Program-made: the position numbers and the translations under genes
Notes under the pieces: generated by a model
Databases searched by the model: none
What the model saw: the letters and a program-made list of their open reading frames with translations, nothing else
What the model was told of the DNA's origin: nothing
NCBI GenBank assembly: GCA_003978865.1
Contig: QNXS01000073.1
Span: 1 to 5,687, forward strand
Length of the DNA: 5,687 nt
Reading direction: 5' to 3'
DNA from: Archaeoglobus sp.
Lineage (GTDB): Archaea > Halobacteriota > Archaeoglobi > Archaeoglobales > Archaeoglobaceae
Part shown: positions 5,441-5,687 of the stretch, in pieces
Position numbering within the stretch: the first letter of the stretch is position 1
Layout of the letters: each line of letters begins with the position of its first letter

Positions 5441-5531
5441 CGATAACCGCCACCTTTTTAAGGAAAGGAATTTCGATGATAGCATTCAATACGTAACCAG
5501 AATGTAAGAATATAATTTTATATTTTAAGAA
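5427..5531 (-). other. Short protein-like reading frame, possible gene remnant
   Basis: A minus-strand frame open between stops gives 34 residues, the last part reading GYVLNAIIEIPFLKKVAVIE followed by KIK and a stop. The amphipathic composition and use of GTG, GCG and ATC codons look more like protein than the surrounding AT-rich DNA. There is no ATG; a TTG at 5489 would start a 20-residue peptide. The stop is 26 nt upstream of the DUF4870 start and the frame overlaps that gene's presumed TATA box. It could be the decayed 3' end of an older gene, a small peptide, or chance. I do not recognise it. Confidence 0.2.
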
Positions 5532-5687
5532 TTAATATTCTTGATATTCTTAGAAGCATTTAACTGTTAAAAAATATAAACTAAACAAACTCTTCTAAAA
5601 TTGGCATATCTACAATATATTTCTCATATTTCTCTAACCCTAACTCTCCACAGCGATTCTATGTGCGTTGCCAATTTCGGGTTTCTA
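5441..5687. other. Right-end region without an intact gene
   Basis: About 250 bp of AT-rich DNA with stops in all frames. Apart from the two minus-strand protein-like stretches described separately, I see no tRNA cloverleaf, inverted-repeat element end, CRISPR repeat or clear promoter. It may be the eroded end of a gene or mobile element lying beyond the window. Confidence 0.4.
5581..5687 (-). pseudogene. Possible frameshifted remnant of a coding sequence at the right edge
   Basis: Minus-strand frame 5658-5581 encodes a 25-residue stretch ending LGLEKYEKYIVDMPILEEFV and a stop, without a usable upstream start codon. A second minus-strand frame just upstream (5684-5643) reads KPEIGNAHRIAVES before a stop. 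Adding one base near 5640-5645 would join them into one protein-like segment. A TAG at 5687-5685 precedes the second frame, so even the joined version is interrupted. The third minus frame is open from the edge as well (RNPKLATHIESLWRV...), so the choice of frame is uncertain. No family is recognised. Confidence 0.2.

Overview
The window looks like chromosomal DNA of a euryarchaeon, plausibly a member of the Archaeoglobi. Evidence: an archaea-only pantoate kinase, a small HTH plus zinc-ribbon regulator of an archaeal type, an archaeal-type TruD, a Shine-Dalgarno GAGGTGA that fits archaeal 16S rRNA, several starts without a ribosome binding site but with an AT-rich box about 27-33 nt upstream (leaderless style), and roughly 40% GC by eye. 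The order-level assignment is inference; no rRNA or tRNA gene is present to anchor it.

Layout. (1) 2-445 +: 3' end of a secreted or surface protein with an Ig-like fold and many N-glycosylation sequons. (2) 446-584: AT-rich spacer with a short tandem repeat and an A6T6 tract that can terminate transcription in both directions. (3) 585-1589 -: ilvC, ketol-acid reductoisomerase. (4) 1590-1649: 60-bp divergent promoter. (5) 1650-2792 +: a two-gene operon, HTH/Zn-ribbon regulator then pantoate kinase. (6) 2770-4047 -: truD, overlapping the kinase gene tail-to-tail by 23 bp. (7) 4048-4106: second 59-bp divergent promoter. (8) 4107-5063 +: membrane-anchored TPR protein. (9) 5053-5400 -: DUF4870-type membrane protein, overlapping the TPR gene by 11 bp. 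(10) 5401-5687: AT-rich promoter of the DUF4870 gene, then about 250 bp without an intact gene but with short protein-like reading frames on the minus strand that may be gene debris.

How the genes fit together. IlvC makes the dihydroxy-acid precursor of 2-ketoisovalerate, which feeds valine, leucine and pantoate. Pantoate kinase phosphorylates pantoate on the archaeal route to coenzyme A. A putative DNA-binding regulator sits between them, transcribed from the same short divergent spacer, so local coordination of branched-chain amino acid and CoA synthesis is a reasonable hypothesis. truD (tRNA pseudouridine 13) is housekeeping. The TPR and DUF4870 genes are both membrane proteins of unknown role.

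I see no mobile element, CRISPR array, defence system or clearly new system. The most useful leads are the unusual cofactor loop of IlvC, the ilvC/regulator/kinase arrangement, the two similarly built divergent promoters, and the possible degraded coding sequence at the right edge.
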